The notes beneath the pieces are model-generated. The model was given only the letters and a program-made list of their open reading frames with translations, had not been told where the DNA came from and did no database searches. From Lineus longissimus (lineage: Eukaryota; Nemertea; Pilidiophora; Heteronemertea; Lineidae), in the NCBI RefSeq assembly GCF_910592395.1, contig NC_088321.1, positions 6,016,001-6,080,000 of the forward strand: DNA of 64,000 bases. Reading direction: 5' to 3'. Shown piece by piece: positions 59,586 to 64,000 of the stretch (within the stretch, counting starts at the first letter, position 1; every line of letters starts with the position of its first letter). A program made the position numbers and the translations under genes.

Positions 59586-62177
59586 TAATGTGTGACTCTA
59601 ACTGAAAAGACAGTACATGTATCCCTCTGACATTGGCGGATGGTATTTTGGAGAACTTTGTTTTCCACCTGGAGGATCTTGACTGAGAATACTTGGCCTG
59701 TAAGGTCACATACAATTTACAAACTGTATGACGAGTTTGGGTCTTAACCCTTTAGCTCCTGCGAGTCTACAAATTTTTTTCCAGCATCTCCCTGAAGATT
59801 TCCAGGTATTCCTATAGTGTATAGACTTTTGGCAAAAGAGATACAAAAAGTTGAGAATGAAGTACTACAAGTTATTTTGAAGCTAACAATCATACCTACA
59901 ATATGATATCATAAATTTTTCATTTTAACCCCCTGGTATCGACAGGATTAACCCTCTCAGCAATTTAGTGAAAATTCATAAAAAGGCCCTGTAGTAAACA
60001 ACAGAATCATAAGAAGTTCCTACCTAATCAAAAAAATCCATACAGAAACCCTAATGTATGATAATCCAGCCTAATATCGATCGAAAAACACAACCCGGCA
60101 GTCTCCTGTACATGAATACATGAATACATGAATGGGTTGATATGAAGTTATGGTTTGCACATGTCACATTTGTTGGTCGAGTTGGACCATGAGAATTGCG
60201 AAATTAAAACACCTACAAAAATTTCCAGGGTGTGGTTTTATTGCTGAATTGACATGTAGACGATGGATATCTTTTTACCGGTGAATACTAGTTGTATGTT
60301 GTTATTATCAATATGTCTGGCCTTCCTAGTTGGTCACAAGTTGTCATATTGACTTGTCTAGTTCGAAGTGTTCTGTTCAATAAAAACACTTGAATTCACT
60401 TGAGTCATATGTTGTGTTTTCCTTTAAATTTTATTACACAGTGGCGAGTATTGATACTTTCAATTATAGCCTACAGTGGAAACCAACACAGACCAGAGCT
60501 ACAAGGAGAATGGCATGCCAGATCAAAAGGGAATCTTTCTGTGTTCGCTTGCTACCACACTGTGACCAAAAACTGGAAATTACAACAGCTTTTTTAGGTG
60601 ACGAGGTGCATTTTGGAGGACAATCGGGACAATGTTGAGACTAGTCCACGGTCTGTCTGGCTTTGGAAGAAGTCTTCTATTTCCGATACATTGTACCAAT
60701 TATTTGGGAAATTACACTGTAAATTTTGTCTAGTCAGCTTGTGGAAAATTTTACAGAAGAGGGTGTGTCTGTAGGAGAAAAGCCTAGATGTGTACAAGTG
60801 ATGCGTCTACACAAGTGGATTTTAGTGGAAACACCCTCAACTGACACTTTCACATTGGCACCTGCTCATGTGAAATATTTTGACAGCAATGAGCAAAAAA
60901 GCTGTTAAAATGTAGTGAAGTCCGAGTTGCTTTGAATATGGATAGCCCTAGACCAATCACAAACATGGACTGTAGACAGTGGCAGGCAGTAACATTGTCG
61001 CATAATTAAACAACTCGTCATGTCTGCATGTATACTGGCTTATTTGGCACTTGAAGACGTCCGATAATCTCTCAGCATGGCTTGTGAGTGTTCACTCGTG
61101 AGGTGACGGAGTGGTTCCCATGTATCATCTTGTGGACCGTCGTAGCCAACCCACTTCACTCGATATTCGAGAACACCCTTATTTTTTCGGTGCTTTTAGA
61201 TCTTCTCGACTATACCTGAAATATATTTGGAAAAAGTTGTAAAGAGATACCAGAACAAAAATTACATTCATTGACATTTAATGATGAGTTCTGCTGTATT
61301 TGCCAAATCCCCTAAGACCTTTCTTGCAGCAACCGCAACAATATGTTTTTGCTACAATATTGAAGCTGCCTGTATATCACTATTTCATTGAAGGAATTCA
61401 TAATTCTTTGTCATATATTGTACTGGTAAAATGACTTTTGATGCTTATTATTGCAAAAAAAGGGATCATTTTTTAGGCCAAATAGGTGATTTTAACCATT
61501 TCAAAAACACTTCGTGCATACTGGATTAAGATTGGATGCATGAAATAATCTACCATTGGTTGGACTCTAGGAATAAGAATCCTAAAATGTACCTTGGTTC
61601 GAAGATGCAAGTTTGGCTACATCTTCGCTTAATTGCTCGTCTGCATCCTAGAAGAGTGAATGGAAATGGTTTGAATAAAATGTTTCAATGTTTGTAGTGA
61701 GGTTAGAAAGAATATTCTAAAATACCTTGGTACCGTAAAGTCAACTTTTAAATGGAAAATGCATAAGCCTCGTTCTGAGAGTGGAGTGTTTTGGACACGC
61801 AACCAAGATGCTCTACCAAAGTTCCCTCGGGTTGCACTAAAATGTGGAAACCATGCACACAGCTCACTTCAGAAGTTTGAGGCTCTCAAAACACTGCTTC
61901 AAACACAAATCAGCCAAGGAAGCATCAACCACCCTAAGTTTTTTAATGAGCACTACACATATTTGCTGAGAAAAACGCTCCAAATAGCCCATTTGCGCGG
62001 ATTTTAGCATCACTTGAGCGAGCCGATCCGGACTTCCTATACGCGCTGCCGTAACATAATGTAAACAATGGCGCTACCGGCGCTCCGGGCAGGCGATGGA
62101 TGGAATCTGCCAAATTCGCACATATTCAAGTTATTTCGTGGCCTATCTTTTTAAGTTTGAGGTATTTTAGAATAGAA
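59586..62177. other. 3' UTR of the pseudokinase gene and downstream DNA
   Basis: 59586 to about 60400 is probably the 3' UTR, ending near a polyadenylation signal at 60379. Beyond it, frames at 60390-60638, 60726-60908 and 61759-62007 (82 codons, MHKPRSESGVFWTRN..) have no recognisable domain. An acceptor-like TTTTATTACACAG at 60442 precedes the first. They could be exons of an unidentified gene, but I cannot support it. Confidence 0.35.
60379..60384 (+). terminator. Polyadenylation signal AATAAA
   Basis: AATAAA, about 0.8 kb after the stop codon of the pseudokinase gene, followed within 60 bp by TG-rich sequence (GAGTCATATGTTGTG). It is the most plausible 3' end of that transcript. Confidence 0.45.
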
Positions 62178-62342
62178 ATTGAACCCTCGGCTTCGGACCT
62201 TGGTTGAGTTACCAAGACACTCTCGGGTGGAGCTAAAATTTCGTCCAAACCCTCGCCTGTCGGCTCGGGTTTGGACTGTATTTTAGCTCCACCCTCGAGT
62301 GTCTTGGTAACTCAACCAAGGTCCTCCGCCTCGGGTTCAATT
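62178..62342. repeat. Long hairpin (foldback), ~80-bp arms
   Basis: ATTGAACCC..GGACCTTGGTTGAGTTACCAAGACACTC..GGTGGAGCTAAAAT..GTCCAAACCC is followed by its near-perfect inverse with a loop of under 15 bp around 62260. Noncoding; probably a MITE or a recent inverted duplication. Confidence 0.8.
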
Positions 62343-62699
62343 CCTTAAGCAACAAATTGCGATCAATATAATGTAGCTATTTAATGAAGAGATTTAAAAC
62401 AATGATCAAATCAATGTTTTAAACATGAATAAGAATAATTTAGAAAACACTTCTGCTCCTACCAGTTTCGCTGACTTCTTCTTTCTCATGCCAACCCTGG
62501 ATTTTGTGTTCTTCATCCGAACTCCCAATTCCTCCTCCCTGCTGACTCCTAAAGATTAGAAAAATAATGATGAGCACAATAATGGTTACTTCACAGGGTA
62601 AAAGTGCTATTCAAAAGTTGCCTTTATCATGAAAATAACTGTTGGCCAGTGCCAATCATGTTACCACTGTACCTAAACTAATAGATGTCTCTCACCACT

Positions 62700-63700
62700 T
62701 AATATATATAATCATCTTTATTCATGTAAATTAAATTACATTACAAATGTGCAAAAGTGCAAGTGCAACAAAAGTACAAAAAGTGATGACAAAGAAATGA
62801 AAGACCCTCCCAATCCCTACATATAAGGCATAGACATTTACAGGGCTACCCAGTACAGAGTACCCCAAGAATTACATTCATATTATCGATATCTATCCTC
62901 GAAAGTGTGTCTCCATACATTAAAAAATCTCTGATAACAGCAGCAGTTTGCTGCAGTCTATAAAACTCCGCCTTTAAAGGTACCTTGAAAGTTGGAGGAA
63001 CGTGGTTCCTGGGTATATCTAACTCACTAGCCAAGTGTGAGGGTGTATTTGATACATTGGAGCCACTGCCATTCAAAGAAAGCGTACTCGCAAGATTAAC
63101 ATAGATATTGGAATTGTTTACAGCCTTACGATAAAAGTTTAAAAATCTGTTTTGTAACAATGTTTTTATTGAACAGGTATCTCATATTAGTGGCAAAAGG
63201 GCACAATGAGTCCGAGGGTGAAGTCTGCATAATTTCCGCACCGCTTTTCTCCATGCTGTATATAATACGCCTACTACTTTATTATTTAAATCCTTCAGGA
63301 CTGTACCATAGAGTGACATGCAATATGAGTAAAAAAGTTTGATTTTTGTTTCAAAATTGCAAAAATAAAACTTTGATATGAGGACATTTACCCGCCTATT
63401 GAAATCTGATACTGTTTTATGTATGTCTTGATTATTTACCCTCAGTCCAATTAAGTTTCCTAAATGGAGAGCAGTAGCTTCAGCAGTTACAGGAATACCC
63501 TGAAAAGTGATAACTATTGGTATAAGATTTCCACCACCTGGTTCCAGACAGAAATATAACAACTGACAAGTTTAGAAGGGGCAGTGTTGTAGTTTTCTGC
63601 GGCATCTCGCTTGATGAAAACAAATAAAGGAAACAATGTTAATATTTTTCCACACAGCACATTGTACTTACTTGGGTTCACCGACTTCTTGAACGCACTG
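62700..63700 (-). mobile_element. LINE-C: 3' fragment of a non-LTR retrotransposon
   Basis: The minus-strand frame from 63562 reads through the post-RT region: FNRRVNVLISKFYFC, KLFYSYCMSLYG, and WRKAVRKLCRLHPRTHCALLPLI. An in-frame TGA at 63182-63184 follows where a Cys is usual, and the same frame continues LLQNRFLNFYRKAV to a stop near 62846. Further upstream, NPSKYNVLC resembles the end of the RT domain. The 3' UTR ends near 62702 with AATAAAGATGATTATATATA (minus strand), typical of LINE 3' ends. It is 5'-truncated and inactive. Confidence 0.75.
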
Positions 63701-64000
63701 CCCTTGTTATCCTGAAAGACATTGTAAAATGATCGGTATATCAGTATGTAAACAAAAGTATCTTCGAAGTATGCTGCATTTTGTGAATTGCCCAAAGTAC
63801 AATTTCAATGGTTCACCAAGACTCTGATTGCATTGAACAGATTATGAAGATGAATTGTGTCTTTTTCTAGATGAAGGTTATTAAAAAACAGTGCAAGAAA
63901 AACAGAACAGGCCATAGTTAATTCTTCTACTTCCAGATTATGCGAAAACACAAAAGTGCACATGTACATGTATGAATGAATGAGGAAATGACACACAGGG
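63701..64000. other. No recognised feature
   Basis: Short frames on the minus strand only; the LINE-C relation is lost here. Confidence 0.3.

Noticed and set aside
61759-62007. 82-codon frame on the plus strand
   Set aside because: Composition looks protein-like, but no family, partner exon or promoter could be recognised.

Overview
This window is nuclear DNA from an animal. There are spliced genes with GT..AG introns, a very high load of decayed transposons, non-LTR retrotransposons with microsatellite tails, a Polinton-like DNA polymerase fragment, and Harbinger, pogo/Tigger-like, hAT-like and KDZ-type DNA transposons. Trinucleotide CGT microsatellites sit inside dispersed repeats. This style fits a marine invertebrate (a lophotrochozoan or invertebrate deuterostome). 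The species cannot be fixed from the sequence, and no rRNA or tRNA gene was recognised.

Layout. 0-1.3 kb: a broken dUTPase-like/DNA polymerase B chimera. 1.6-6.7 kb: small inverted-repeat elements in otherwise empty DNA. 7.0-12.5 kb (minus): LINE-A, with an ORF1 (coiled coil, RRM-like) and an ORF2 (endonuclease, reverse transcriptase); ORF1 is split by an 837-bp foldback element that left a CATATG target duplication. 13-18 kb: one copy of a dispersed repeat ('R'), a pogo/Tigger-like transposase remnant and an LTR-like direct repeat. 18.8-20.2 kb: first copy of the 'CGT element'. 24.3-29.85 kb (plus): LINE-B, with an L1-like ORF1 and an endonuclease/RT ORF2, split by another CGT element. 31.5-33.7 kb: second long copy of repeat R. 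35.3-37.6 kb: two 5S-like SINE units and a 668-bp element made of CGTA-rich palindromes. 62.7-63.7 kb: a fragment of a third LINE.

The most gene-like part is 38.5-59.6 kb on the plus strand. First comes a multi-exon, clearly decayed gene for a CxC-zinc-cluster plus KDZ (Kyakuja-Dileera-Zisupton) transposase (38.5-52.4 kb). About 1.1 kb later, on the same strand, a set of phase-0 exons (53.55-59.59 kb) ends in an undamaged 1,029-bp exon encoding a coiled coil and a kinase-like fold. That fold keeps the kinase landmarks but has lost the catalytic Asp (HNN in place of HRD/HND) and the DFG motif, so it is a predicted pseudokinase. Introns of both genes are packed with CGT elements and a Harbinger transposon.

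The CGT elements (six copies in two related families, about 7.6 kb in total) have tandem units of about 300 bp. Each unit tends to carry a CCACCAGGGGGC core, which resembles the vertebrate CTCF consensus, and a TCAAGGTCACAGAGGTCA block, which resembles an extended nuclear-receptor half-site plus a DR3. These repeats, and the KDZ/pseudokinase neighbourhood, are the best candidates for something new.
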